In this document: positions 7,915-15,748 of the stretch, one piece after another
How the letters are laid out: every line of letters begins with the position of its first letter
Numbering within the stretch: the first letter of the stretch is position 1
Source: Streptomyces sp. DvalAA-43
GTDB lineage: Bacteria; Actinomycetota; Actinomycetes; Streptomycetales; Streptomycetaceae
Assembly: GCF_900091725.1 (NCBI RefSeq)
Contig: NZ_FMBW01000071.1
Location: 496,001 to 560,000, forward strand
Direction: 5' to 3'
DNA length: 64,000 bases
Made by a program: the position numbers and the translations under genes
Notes under the pieces: model-generated
Seen by the model: the letters and a program-made list of their open reading frames with translations, nothing else
The model's database searches: none
Told to the model about the DNA's origin: nothing

Positions 7915-8270
7915 AGTACCCGCTGCTGGCTCTCATCAAGCTGTATCAGTGGACGATCAGCCCACTACTCGGGCCTGTCTGCCGGTACTACCCGTCGTGT
8001 TCCCACTATGGATATACGGCGATCGACCGGCACGGAGCGATCAAGGGAACCGCGCTGACGGCCTGGCGCATCCTGCGGTGCAATCCGTGGTCACCCGGTG
8101 GCGTGGATCACGTTCCACCACGCAAACGTCCGCGTTGGCATGAACTCCTGCGTAATGCCATACGCGGTGGCAAGGGCGGGGACTCCGCCGCTGATGCGTC
8201 TGTCCGGGGATCGGTCTCCGAACCCCCGGGGCAGGCCGCAGAGACTTCGCCCAATGCTCAAGGAGCCTGA
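7911..8270 (+). CDS. yidD: Membrane protein insertion efficiency factor YidD
   Basis: Small membrane-associated protein that helps YidC-dependent insertion. The product has 119 residues. An amphipathic N-terminal segment (LLALIKLYQWTISPLLG) is followed by the family signature CRYYPSCSHYGYTAIDRHG (~25-43) and by RILRCNPWSPGGVDHVP. The C-terminal ~35 residues are a variable tail. The start overlaps the rnpA stop and the next gene, yidC, begins three bases after the stop. Confidence 0.95.
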   Translation: MKYPLLALIKLYQWTISPLLGPVCRYYPSCSHYGYTAIDRHGAIKGTALTAWRILRCNPWSPGGVDHVPPRKRPRWHELLRNAIRGGKGGDSAADASVRGSVSEPPGQAAETSPNAQGA

Positions 8271-8273
8271 TTA

Positions 8274-9524
8274 GTGGACACGATTGCCAGTCTGTTCAGC
8301 TTCATCACCTGGCCCGTCTCATGGGTCATCGTCCAGTTCCACAAGTTGTACGGGGCGATCTTCGGGGCCGACACGGGCTGGGCCTGGGGCCTGTCCATCG
8401 TGTCCCTGGTGGTGCTGATCCGGATCTGCCTGATCCCGCTGTTCGTCAAGCAGATCAAGTCGACCCGCAACATGCAGGTGCTCCAGCCGAAGATGAAGGC
8501 GATCCAGGAGCGCTACAAGAGCGACAAGCAGCGTCAGTCCGAAGAGATGATGAAGCTGTACAAGGAGACGGGCACCAACCCGCTCTCCTCGTGCCTTCCC
8601 ATCCTGGCTCAGTCGCCGTTCTTCTTCGCCCTGTACCACGTGCTGTCGGCCATCGCCTCGAACAAGAAGATCGGTGTCATCGACCAGTCGCTGCTCGACA
8701 GCGCTCGTCAGGCCCATATCTTCGGTGCTCCGCTCGCCGCCAAGTTCATGAACAGCTCGGCCGAGGTCAGCGCTCTCGGCGCCTCCCTCACTGACGTCCG
8801 GGTCGTCACCGCGGTCATGATCGTGATGATGTCGGCATCGCAGTTCTTCACCCAGCGCCAGCTGATGACGAAGAACGTCGACCTGACGGTCAAGACGCCG
8901 TACATGCAGCAGCAGAAGATGCTGATGTACATCTTCCCGGTGATCTTCGCCGTCATGGGCATCAACTTCCCCGTCGGTGTCCTCGTCTACTGGCTGACCA
9001 CCAACGTCTGGACCATGGGTCAGCAGATGTACGTGATCAACCAGAACCCGACCCCGGGCAGCAAGGCGCAGGACCAGTACCTGACCCGTCTGCTGAAGAG
9101 CGTCACCACGCATGGTGAGGTCCGCGGCCGGACCCGGCGCAACACCGTCAAGCGGATCGTGGCCAAGGGCCCGGACCGCAATGACATCGAGCGGAAGTTC
9201 GTCACCGGACTGGCCAAGCTGGGCCTCGCCCCCCAGGAGGACGGCACGGTGGGCAAGAGCGACACCGCTGCCGCCGAGGCCGAGGGCGGAGCCGCGCAGC
9301 GGCGTCAGCAGCCCAAGCGCCAGACCAAGGCCAAGCGTCAGACCGGTACCGCGCAGGCGGGTGGCAAGGAGGCCGATTCCACCGAGTCGGGTTCCAAGAC
9401 CTCCCTGCAGAAGCAGGACGAAAAGCCCAAGCCGGCGGGCAAGCCCGCGTCCGGCTCCTCACGCCAAGCCAAGTCCGGACAGCGCAAGGGTCCGCAGCGG
9501 CCCAAGCACCCGTCCAAGAAGTAA
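8274..9524 (+). CDS. yidC: Membrane protein insertase YidC
   Basis: Inserts and folds inner-membrane proteins, with or without the Sec translocon. The product has 416 residues. An N-terminal membrane segment (~15-40) is followed by the conserved core with a cytoplasmic charged hairpin (LQPKMKAIQERYKSDKQRQ), the TNPLSSCLPILAQSPFF segment and three further membrane helices to ~265. The C-terminal ~130 residues are a basic Lys/Gln/Ser-rich tail, common in Gram-positive YidC and thought to bind ribosomes. The GTG start is preceded by AAGGAG. Confidence 0.95.
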   Translation: MDTIASLFSFITWPVSWVIVQFHKLYGAIFGADTGWAWGLSIVSLVVLIRICLIPLFVKQIKSTRNMQVLQPKMKAIQERYKSDKQRQSEEMMKLYKETGTNPLSSCLPILAQSPFFFALYHVLSAIASNKKIGVIDQSLLDSARQAHIFGAPLAAKFMNSSAEVSALGASLTDVRVVTAVMIVMMSASQFFTQRQLMTKNVDLTVKTPYMQQQKMLMYIFPVIFAVMGINFPVGVLVYWLTTNVWTMGQQMYVINQNPTPGSKAQDQYLTRLLKSVTTHGEVRGRTRRNTVKRIVAKGPDRNDIERKFVTGLAKLGLAPQEDGTVGKSDTAAAEAEGGAAQRRQQPKRQTKAKRQTGTAQAGGKEADSTESGSKTSLQKQDEKPKPAGKPASGSSRQAKSGQRKGPQRPKHPSKK

Positions 9525-9538
9525 GAAGGAGTCCATCC

Positions 9539-10048
9539 GTGACGGAAGGCACCACCTCCACGGCCGCTGAGGGCAGCGACACCTTGACCCGCCTTGAGCA
9601 GGAGGGCGAGATCGCAGCGGACTACCTTGAGGGCCTGCTCGACATCGCCGACCTCGACGGCGACATCGACATGGATGTCGAGGCGGACCGGGCCGCGGTC
9701 TCGATCATCAGCGACTCGGCACGTGATCTCCAGAAGCTCGTGGGCCGCGACGGTGAGGTGCTGGAGGCGCTCCAGGAGTTGACGCGGCTTGCCGTTCACC
9801 GGGAGACCGGAGACCGTAGCCGGCTGATGCTGGACATCGCCGGCTTCCGGGCCAAGAAGCGGGCCGAGCTCGCCGAGCTGGGTGCCAAGGCCGCAGATGA
9901 GGTCAAGAGCACCGGCGAGCCGGTGAAGCTGGACCCGATGACGCCGTTCGAGCGCAAGGTCGTCCACGACGCGGTCGCGGCCGCAGGCCTGCACAGCGAG
10001 TCCGAGGGCGAGGAGCCGGAGCGCTTCGTCGTCGTCCTCCCGGCCTGA
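9539..10048 (+). CDS. jag: Jag/KhpB-type R3H and KH RNA-binding protein
   Basis: A 169-residue RNA-binding protein of the Jag/KhpB family. The acidic N-terminus (~1-45) is followed by a KH-like domain with VGRDGEVLEALQELTRLAV (~63-81) and a C-terminal R3H domain with MTPFERKVVHDAVAAAGLHSESEGEEP (two halves around 135-160). In other bacteria KhpB works with KhpA on mRNA and sRNA stability and affects cell elongation. The Jag N-domain of Firmicutes is absent. The gene follows yidC by 14 bp, and a terminator hairpin lies just downstream. Confidence 0.93.
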   Translation: MTEGTTSTAAEGSDTLTRLEQEGEIAADYLEGLLDIADLDGDIDMDVEADRAAVSIISDSARDLQKLVGRDGEVLEALQELTRLAVHRETGDRSRLMLDIAGFRAKKRAELAELGAKAADEVKSTGEPVKLDPMTPFERKVVHDAVAAAGLHSESEGEEPERFVVVLPA

Positions 10049-10065
10049 CCGGACCCTCAGTTCTG

Positions 10066-10095
10066 TCGGCCCCGTCTGTACGCAGGCGGGGCCGA
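10066..10095 (+). terminator. Terminator after jag
   Basis: Stem TCGGCCCCG / CGGGGCCGA around a 12-base segment that can pair further, followed by TCTTT. It lies 18 bp past the jag stop and upstream of rsmG, so the rpmH-jag transcript probably ends or is attenuated here. Confidence 0.7.
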
Positions 10096-10150
10096 TCTTT
10101 GTCAGCCTGATAGTCAGCCACCCACAGTGCGGTACGGAAGGACGGTTCCC

Positions 10151-10867
10151 GTGACGGCGGAAGTAGAGCTTCCCCAGGCGCCCCCAGGGGCGCGGGCGGT
10201 TTTCGGCGAGTTCTTCCCGGAGGCCGTCCGGTACGCGGAGCTGCTGGCGGATGCCGGGGTGAAGCGGGGACTGATCGGGCCGCGCGAGGTGCCGAGGCTG
10301 TGGGAGCGGCATCTACTGAACTGCGCGGTGCTCTCCGAGGTCGTGCCCGAGGGGGTCACGGTCTGCGATGTGGGTTCGGGCGCGGGCCTTCCCGGTATCC
10401 CGCTGGCGCTGGTGCGCCCGGACCTCAAGATCACCCTGCTGGAGCCCCTGCTCCGGCGTACGAATTTCCTCCAGGAAGTCGTGGAGCTGCTGGGGCTTGA
10501 CCATGTGACGGTGGTGCGTGGCCGGGCCGAGGAGGTTCTGGGCTCGCTTCAGCCGGTGCATGTGGTGACGGCTCGTGCGGTGGCGCCGCTGGACCGGCTG
10601 GCCGGTTGGGGCGTTCCGCTGCTGCGCCCGTACGGAGAGATGCTGGCGCTCAAGGGGGACACCGCCGAGGAGGAGATCGTCGGGGCGCGTGCGGCCCTGA
10701 GCAAGCTCGGTGTGGTGGAGACCGAGGTGCTGCATGTCGGGGAGGGTGTTGTCGACCCGATGTCCACGGTGGTGCGTGTGGTGGTCGGTGAGAGCCCCGG
10801 CGGTGTGAGGTTCGCCGCGAAGAGGGCCAAGGCCGCCCGGACGAGTCGTACGAGGCGTCGTCGCTGA
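10151..10867 (+). CDS. rsmG: 16S rRNA (guanine(527)-N7)-methyltransferase
   Basis: Methylates N7 of G527 in 16S rRNA using S-adenosylmethionine. Loss of it gives low-level streptomycin resistance in Streptomyces. The product has 238 residues. The SAM-binding motif is VCDVGSGAGLPGIPLALVRP (~75-94), followed by LLEPLLRRTNFLQEVVELLGL and the VTARAVAPLDRL region. I chose the GTG at 10151 because GGAAGG lies 8 bases upstream. An earlier in-frame GTG at 10127 has no such signal. The last ~20 residues are a basic Arg/Thr/Lys tail. Confidence 0.95.
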   Translation: MTAEVELPQAPPGARAVFGEFFPEAVRYAELLADAGVKRGLIGPREVPRLWERHLLNCAVLSEVVPEGVTVCDVGSGAGLPGIPLALVRPDLKITLLEPLLRRTNFLQEVVELLGLDHVTVVRGRAEEVLGSLQPVHVVTARAVAPLDRLAGWGVPLLRPYGEMLALKGDTAEEEIVGARAALSKLGVVETEVLHVGEGVVDPMSTVVRVVVGESPGGVRFAAKRAKAARTSRTRRRR

Positions 10868-10967
10868 CGTCTTCCCTTGCTCCGCGGGATGGAGCGTTCA
10901 TGTACGGTTTGCCCCTCTGTGGGCCGTGTTTCCGATGCGTAGCCGTACGTCCCCCTGCGGAGTGTCG

Positions 10968-10994
10968 TGCCCCTGTAGCTAGGCTGCAGGGGCA
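10968..10994 (+). terminator. Hairpin downstream of rsmG
   Basis: Perfect 8-bp stem TGCCCCTG / CAGGGGCA with an 11-base loop, ending five bases before the first parS site. It is positioned to terminate rsmG transcripts ahead of the parAB leader. Confidence 0.55.
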
Positions 10995-10998
10995 TCGT

Positions 10999-11012
10999 GT
11001 TTCACGTGAAAC
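10999..11012. other. parS: parS site 1 (parA leader)
   Basis: Perfect GTTTCACGTGAAAC, the Streptomyces ParB-binding palindrome. It lies 147 bp upstream of the chosen parA start, so ParB bound here could also affect parAB expression. Confidence 0.95.
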
Positions 11013-11095
11013 GTCGCTCTCTGCTGCATGGAATCATCAGCCGCGGCCGCGCGGCTGCCGCGCCGCGGTATCGCGGGCCCGTTAGGGCTACGGAG

Positions 11096-11122
11096 TTGTC
11101 CACAGAAGTGGATTCATCCACA
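11096..11122 (+). promoter_or_regulatory. Two DnaA boxes in the parA leader
   Basis: A perfect TTGTCCACA at 11096-11104 and a close variant TCATCCACA at 11114-11122, in the same orientation and 18 bp apart. They lie between parS site 1 and the likely parA start. This suggests DnaA binding at the partition operon. Function is inferred. Confidence 0.6.
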
Positions 11123-11158
11123 GAAGAGCGGGCCTCGCTGGTTCACGACCCAGAAAGC

Positions 11159-12235
11159 ATGGCAGGCTCTGCTCATTGCGAGCCTGAAGTCGAGGAGAGT
11201 GAATCCTTGCGGTCCGACGCCAACATCGCGGGACCGATGACCGATCCGGTCCCCGGTCCCCGAACCGAATCGGCGGGGGAGGGTGTTTCACGTGAAACAC
11301 CGCCGCCGATGGACGACACACCCATCGGTCGCGCGGCCCAGCTGGCGGTTGAGGCCCTTGGCCGCGCCGGCGAGGGCCTGCCCCGTCCTGACCGGACGCG
11401 CGTCATGGTGGTGGCCAACCAGAAGGGTGGAGTGGGCAAGACGACCACGACGGTCAATCTCGCTGCTTCGCTCGCACTTCATGGTGCACGCGTGCTGGTG
11501 GTCGACCTCGACCCGCAGGGGAACGCCTCTACGGCTCTGGGCATCGATCACCATGCCGAAGTCCCCTCCATCTATGACGTCCTGGTGGAGAGCCGGCCGC
11601 TCTCCGAGGTGGTTCAGCCCGTACCGGATGTCGAAGGTCTCTTCTGTGCTCCCGCCACCATCGATCTCGCCGGTGCGGAGATCGAGCTGGTATCGCTGGT
11701 GGCGCGGGAGAGTCGACTGCAGCGGGCGATCCAGGCGTACGAGCAGCCGTTGGACTACATCCTCATCGACTGCCCGCCGTCGCTCGGCCTGCTGACGGTC
11801 AACGCCCTGGTCGCCGGCGCCGAGGTGCTCATCCCCATCCAGTGCGAGTACTACGCGCTGGAAGGACTGGGGCAGCTGCTGCGCAATGTGGACCTGGTGC
11901 GGGGGCATCTCAACCCCGATCTTCATGTGTCGACGATCCTGCTGACCATGTACGACGGCAGGACGAGGCTCGCTTCGCAGGTCGCGGAGGAGGTGCGCAC
12001 CCACTTCGGCAAGGAGGTGCTGCGTACGAACATTCCGCGATCGGTGCGGATCTCGGAGGCACCCAGCTACGGGCAGACCGTGCTGACCTACGATCCGGGT
12101 TCCAGCGGATCGCTGTCCTACCTCGAAGCGGCGCGTGAGATCGCCCTGCGGGGGGTCGGGGTCCACTACGAGTCCCAGCATGCCCAGACGGGCAGCGGGA
12201 ACAGCCAGCAGAGCCTTTCGGAGGGGATTCAGTGA
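11159..12235 (+). CDS. parA: Chromosome partitioning ATPase ParA
   Basis: Walker-type ATPase that works with ParB-parS to position origins, especially during aerial hyphal septation. The ATG at 11159 gives 358 residues. An acidic N-terminal tail (~1-80) precedes the deviant Walker A KGGVGKTTTT (~93), the DLDPQGNASTALG motif and Walker B LIDCPPSLGLLTVNAL. The frame is open back to a GTG at 10997, but that stretch contains parS site 1 and two DnaA boxes, so it is more likely leader. A TTG at 11208 behind GAGGAGA is another candidate start. parS site 2 lies inside the coding sequence. The stop overlaps the parB start. Confidence 0.93.
   Translation: MAGSAHCEPEVEESESLRSDANIAGPMTDPVPGPRTESAGEGVSRETPPPMDDTPIGRAAQLAVEALGRAGEGLPRPDRTRVMVVANQKGGVGKTTTTVNLAASLALHGARVLVVDLDPQGNASTALGIDHHAEVPSIYDVLVESRPLSEVVQPVPDVEGLFCAPATIDLAGAEIELVSLVARESRLQRAIQAYEQPLDYILIDCPPSLGLLTVNALVAGAEVLIPIQCEYYALEGLGQLLRNVDLVRGHLNPDLHVSTILLTMYDGRTRLASQVAEEVRTHFGKEVLRTNIPRSVRISEAPSYGQTVLTYDPGSSGSLSYLEAAREIALRGVGVHYESQHAQTGSGNSQQSLSEGIQ
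11285..11298. other. parS: parS site 2 (inside parA)
   Basis: Perfect GTTTCACGTGAAAC within the parA coding sequence, read there as Val-Ser-Arg-Glu-Thr in the variable N-terminal tail, where the protein tolerates this constraint. Confidence 0.95.
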
Positions 12236-13332
12236 GCGAGCGTCGAAGAGGGTTGGGGCGTGGGCTGGGTGCCCTGATCCCCGCCGCTCCGCAGGAGAAG
12301 CAGGTGCCGTCCGCAGGGATGGGGCCGGCCTCTGCGGGGGCGGGTCCTGTGATGACGGCGGAGCGGGGGGTGGCTGCGGCAAAGGTGGCCGCTCTCGGCG
12401 GTGCTCCGGTCGTGCCGGAGCCGAGTGCGCCGGTCGCGGGGTCCGGAGCGGGTGCTGAGGAGGTGGGACCTGCCGGGGCGTACTTCGCCGAGGTGCCGGC
12501 CGGCTCCATCACCCCGAATCCCCGGCAGCCCCGTGAGGTGTTCGATGAGGACGCACTCGCGGAGCTGGTGACCTCCATCAAGGAGGTGGGCCTTCTCCAG
12601 CCCGTCGTCGTGCGCAAGGTGGGGCCGGAGCGCTATGAGCTCATCATGGGCGAGCGGCGCTGGCGGGCCTGCCGGAAGGCGGGGCTGGAGCGGATTCCGG
12701 CTATCGTCCGGGCCACGGATGACGAGAAGCTGCTTCTGGACGCGCTCCTGGAGAATCTGCACCGGGCTCAGCTGAATCCGTTGGAGGAGGCGGCCGCGTA
12801 CGACCAGCTGCTCAAGGACTTCAAGTGCACGCATGACCAGTTGGCCGACCGGATCGGGCGTTCCCGGCCGCAGGTGTCGAACACTCTGCGACTACTGAGG
12901 CTGTCGGCTCCGGTACAGCGGAGGGTGGCGGCCGGGGTGCTGTCCGCCGGTCATGCGCGGGCGCTGCTGTCCGTGGACGACTCGGAGGAGCAGGACAGGC
13001 TGGCTCATCGCATCGTGGCCGAGGGACTGTCGGTGCGTGCGGTCGAGGAGATCGTGACCCTGATGGGTTCCGATCCCAAGAGCCCTGCCAAGGCCAGGGG
13101 GCCGCGAGCCGGAGGCCGGGTTTCGCCCGCACTCTCCGATCTCGCTACCCGGCTGTCGGACCGCTTCGAGACCAGGGTGAAGGTCGACCTCGGTCAGAAG
13201 AAGGGGAAGATCGTCGTCGAGTTCGCGTCGATGGAGGATCTGGACCGCATTCTCGGCAGCCTGGCACCGGGTGAGGGACGTGTGCTGGACCGGAGTCTCT
13301 CCGAGGATGCGGCCGAGGACGAAGAGGGCTGA
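12232..13332 (+). CDS. parB: Chromosome partitioning protein ParB
   Basis: CTP-dependent DNA clamp that loads at parS and spreads to organise the origin region. The product has 366 residues. It begins with the conserved RRGLGRGLGALIP, then a low-complexity linker (~20-80). The N-terminal ParB/CTPase domain contains NPRQPREVFDEDALAELV and the GERRWRACRKAGL motif. The helix-turn-helix is around RIGRSRPQVSNTLRLLRL. The C-terminal ~60 residues form the dimerisation domain. The GTG start overlaps the parA stop (GTGA). Its targets are the ten parS sites in this window. Confidence 0.96.
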   Translation: MSERRRGLGRGLGALIPAAPQEKQVPSAGMGPASAGAGPVMTAERGVAAAKVAALGGAPVVPEPSAPVAGSGAGAEEVGPAGAYFAEVPAGSITPNPRQPREVFDEDALAELVTSIKEVGLLQPVVVRKVGPERYELIMGERRWRACRKAGLERIPAIVRATDDEKLLLDALLENLHRAQLNPLEEAAAYDQLLKDFKCTHDQLADRIGRSRPQVSNTLRLLRLSAPVQRRVAAGVLSAGHARALLSVDDSEEQDRLAHRIVAEGLSVRAVEEIVTLMGSDPKSPAKARGPRAGGRVSPALSDLATRLSDRFETRVKVDLGQKKGKIVVEFASMEDLDRILGSLAPGEGRVLDRSLSEDAAEDEEG

Positions 13333-13351
13333 TCCTGCCGACGGGAGCGTG

Positions 13352-13393
13352 GGGCGGGCTGTGTTCCGGTGGTTACCGGAACACAGCCCGCCC
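13352..13393 (+). terminator. parAB terminator
   Basis: Nineteen-bp perfect stem (GGGCGGGCTGTGTTCCGGT and its complement, five-base region between), starting 20 bp after the parB stop and followed by TTTGCTTTC. It is a strong factor-independent terminator for parAB. Confidence 0.85.
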
Positions 13394-13486
13394 TTTGCTT
13401 TCTCTCGGTGTCGGCTTCGTCCCTGGGTGGATACGATGCGTTCTGGTAGGGCACATCCGGCTTGAGGTACCTCGGCAGGGAGGGCC

Positions 13487-13744
13487 ATGCGGTCAGTGAG
13501 CCGCAGTCGACTGATGGCAGTGGGGCTGGGTCTGGGGGCTGTCGGAGGGTTCGTCGGCAGCCTGCTCCTCGAACGGAGTGCACTGACGGCCGCACGCGAC
13601 GCGGCGGGCGAAGGAAGCGAGGAACAGCCTTCATGGGGCGTCGGCTCGTACCCCTCACACTGGACAACCTTTCGGATCTTCCCAGACGCTGCCGCTCCTG
13701 TGTCTTCTGGGAGCTTGACCCGGTCAGTGGGGAAGCTGCGGTAA
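13487..13744 (+). CDS. Possible small membrane protein overlapping the GNAT gene
   Basis: An 85-codon frame with a strong Shine-Dalgarno (AGGGAGGG just before ATG). Residues ~9-28 (LMAVGLGLGAVGGFVGSLLL) would form a single membrane segment or signal anchor. Only the first ~48 codons look gene-like. The rest overlaps the following acetyltransferase in another frame. It may be a genuine tiny membrane gene, or a leader peptide coupled to the acetyltransferase. I do not recognise a family. Confidence 0.4.
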   Translation: MRSVSRSRLMAVGLGLGAVGGFVGSLLLERSALTAARDAAGEGSEEQPSWGVGSYPSHWTTFRIFPDAAAPVSSGSLTRSVGKLR

Positions 13745-14250
13745 AGGCGGGAAGACCCGGGCTGGAGAAAGAGGCCTGGATCTCGGCCGTTCTCCTGGAG
13801 TGGGGCTCGTGCGGCCGCGTGGTCTATGTCGACGATGTGCCGGTGGGCTTCGTTCTTTATGCGCCGCCGGCTTATGTACCGCGTTCGACCGCGTTTCCCA
13901 CCAGCCCGGTCTCCCCCGACGCCGTGCAGTTGATGACTGCCTGGATCGTGCCGAGCCACCAGGGCCAGGGGCTGGGCCGGGTCATGGTGCAGGCCGTCGC
14001 CAAGGACCTGCTGCGTCGAGGGTTCAAGGCGATCGAGGCGTTCGGCGATGCCCGGTGGAAGGAGCCTGCCTGTGTGCTTCCCGCGGATCATCTGCTGGCG
14101 GTCGGCTTCAAGACCGTGCGGCCGCATCCCGTTCATCCCCGGCTGAGGCTGGAGCTGCGTACGACGCTCTCCTGGAAGGAAGACGTCGAACTGGCGCTGG
14201 ACCGGCTGCTGGGCGCGGTGCAGAAGGAGCCGGCTCTGAGACCGCTGTGA
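13633..14250 (+). CDS. GNAT family N-acetyltransferase
   Basis: A 205-residue acetyltransferase of the GNAT fold. The acetyl-CoA-binding motif A appears as LMTAWIVPSHQGQGLGRVMVQAVAKDLLRRG (split around Q/R-x-x-G-x-G at ~103-108). The N-terminal RRCRSCVFWELDPVSG and central VDDVPVGFVLYAPPAYVPR are typical of an actinobacterial subfamily found next to parAB. The substrate is unknown. The ATG at 13633 has GAGGAA about nine bases upstream. Its 3' end converges on trxA across a parS-containing hairpin. Confidence 0.87.
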   Translation: MGRRLVPLTLDNLSDLPRRCRSCVFWELDPVSGEAAVKAGRPGLEKEAWISAVLLEWGSCGRVVYVDDVPVGFVLYAPPAYVPRSTAFPTSPVSPDAVQLMTAWIVPSHQGQGLGRVMVQAVAKDLLRRGFKAIEAFGDARWKEPACVLPADHLLAVGFKTVRPHPVHPRLRLELRTTLSWKEDVELALDRLLGAVQKEPALRPL

Positions 14251-14266
14251 TCCAAGAGCCCAAGAC

Positions 14267-14313
14267 CACGTGAAACGGGTCCATCCCCCCGAGGGATGGA
14301 CCCGTTTCACGTG
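14267..14313. terminator. Convergent terminator carrying parS site 3
   Basis: Perfect 20-bp stem with a 7-base loop. The 5' arm begins CACGTGAAACGGGTCC and the 3' arm ends with its complement. The 3' arm overlaps parS site 3 and the 5' arm holds ten bases of the same palindrome. It lies between the 3' ends of the acetyltransferase gene and trxA and should work in both directions. Confidence 0.85.
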
Positions 14314-14317
14314 AAAC
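14304..14317. other. parS: parS site 3
   Basis: Perfect GTTTCACGTGAAAC between convergent genes, 15 bp from the trxA stop. Confidence 0.95.
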
Positions 14318-14331
14318 AGTGCGGTGCGGTC

Positions 14332-14664
14332 CTACTGGCCGATGAAGCCTTCGAGGTCGCGGAGGATCGCGGCCTTCGGCTTGGCACCGACGATGGTCTT
14401 CGCGACCTCGCCGCCCTGGTAGACGTTCAGGGTCGGGATGGACATGACGCCGTACTTGGCGGCCGTGTCCGGGTTCTCGTCGATGTTGAGCTTGACGATC
14501 TCGATCTGGTCGCCGTGCTCGGCGGCGATGGCCTCCAGGGACGGGGCGATCTGACGGCACGGGCCGCACCAGGCAGCCCAGAAGTCCACCAGTACGGGCT
14601 TCTCGCTCTTCAGGACGACCTCGTCGAAGGAGTCGTCGGTCACGTTCTTCAGGGCGCCGGCCAC
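14332..14664 (-). CDS. trxA: Thioredoxin
   Basis: Small disulfide reductase, 110 residues. The active site is WCGPC (~33-37) within VLVDFWAAWCGPCRQIAPSLE, and the conserved cis-proline loop is SIPTLNVYQGG (~73-83). It is reduced by TrxB, encoded 46 bp upstream in the same direction. The GTG at 14664 is preceded by GGAGG. It is probably co-transcribed from the SigR-type promoter upstream of trxB, so disulfide stress should induce it. Confidence 0.96.
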   Translation of the reverse strand: MAGALKNVTDDSFDEVVLKSEKPVLVDFWAAWCGPCRQIAPSLEAIAAEHGDQIEIVKLNIDENPDTAAKYGVMSIPTLNVYQGGEVAKTIVGAKPKAAILRDLEGFIGQ

Positions 14665-14710
14665 GGCGGCCTCCTTAACTTCTTGGGGTGTGTGGGGTGA
14701 GAGGCGTGAG

Positions 14711-15673
14711 TCAGACGGCGGCCGCAGCGGCCTTCTCGTCGTCGGCGAGCGCAGCGAGGAAGCGCTCGGCGTCGAGTGCGGCCGAGCACCCCGTTCCTGC
14801 GGCGGTGATGGCCTGTCGGTAGGTGTGGTCGACGACGTCACCGGCGCCGAAGACACCGGCGAGGTTGGTCCGCGTCGAGGGAGCGTCGACCTTGAGGTAG
14901 CCCTCGTCGTCGAGGTCGAGCTGGCCCTTGAAGAGCTCGGTGCGCGGGTCGTGGCCCACCGCGATGAACAGGCCGGTCACCGCGAGCTCCGACGTCTCGC
15001 CGGTCTTGGTGTTCCGAAGGGTCAGCCCGGACAGCTTCTGGTCGCCGTGCACCCCGGCGACCTCGCTGTCCCAGGCGAACTTGATCTTCGGGTCGGCGAA
15101 GGCGCGCTCCTGCATCGCCTTGGAGGCGCGCAGCGTGTCACGGCGGTGGACGATGGTGACCGACTTGGCGAAGCGGGAGAGGAAGGTCGCCTCCTCCATC
15201 GCGGTGTCGCCACCGCCGACCACGGCGATGTCCTGGTCCTTGAAGAAGAAGCCGTCACAGGTGGCGCACCAGGAGACACCGCGTCCGGAGAGGGCGTCCT
15301 CGTTGGGCAGGCCCAGCTTGCGGTGCTGGGAGCCTGTCGTCACGATGACGGCCTTGGCGCGGTGCACCGTGCCGGCCGTGTCGGTGACCGTCTTGATGTC
15401 TCCGGTGAGGTCCACGGAAACGACGTCGTCGGGAACGAGCTCGGCGCCGAAGCGCTCGGCCTGGGCGCGCATGTTGTCCATGAGCTCAGGGCCCATGATC
15501 CCGTCCTGGAAGCCCGGGAAGTTCTCCACGTCGGTGGTGTTCATCAGCGCGCCACCGGCGGTGACGGCGCCTTCGAACACCAGCGGCTTCAGCGAGGCGC
15601 GTGCGGTGTAAAGGGCGGCCGTGTAGCCCGCAGGGCCGGAGCCGATGATGATCACATTACGGACGTCGCTCAC
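14711..15673 (-). CDS. trxB: Thioredoxin reductase
   Basis: FAD- and NADPH-dependent reductase of thioredoxin, 320 residues. The FAD motif GSGPAGYTAALY lies at ~11-22, the redox-active CATC at ~138-141 (SWCATCDGFFF), the NADPH motif GGGDTAMEEA at ~158, and the FAD-binding end VFGAGDVVDHTYRQAITAAGTGC at ~280-302. I chose the GTG at 15673, preceded by AGGAAG. An upstream in-frame start would run over the promoter. Order trxB-trxA next to sigM is shared with mycobacteria. Confidence 0.96.
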   Translation of the reverse strand: MSDVRNVIIIGSGPAGYTAALYTARASLKPLVFEGAVTAGGALMNTTDVENFPGFQDGIMGPELMDNMRAQAERFGAELVPDDVVSVDLTGDIKTVTDTAGTVHRAKAVIVTTGSQHRKLGLPNEDALSGRGVSWCATCDGFFFKDQDIAVVGGGDTAMEEATFLSRFAKSVTIVHRRDTLRASKAMQERAFADPKIKFAWDSEVAGVHGDQKLSGLTLRNTKTGETSELAVTGLFIAVGHDPRTELFKGQLDLDDEGYLKVDAPSTRTNLAGVFGAGDVVDHTYRQAITAAGTGCSAALDAERFLAALADDEKAAAAAV

Positions 15674-15748
15674 GGGTTTCTTCCTCGTCTCTGCAGACTG
15701 CCTACTGTCCACGCCTACTGGGGTCGGTTCAACGACTCTCACCCCACC

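Noticed and set aside
10997..11158. N-terminal extension of ParA from GTG 10997
   Set aside because: It would place parS site 1 and two DnaA boxes in coding sequence without a good ribosome-binding site or family similarity. It is still recorded as an alternative.
13352..13393. Degenerate parS in the parAB terminator
   Set aside because: The stem does not contain TTCACGTGAA or a close match. It is an ordinary terminator.
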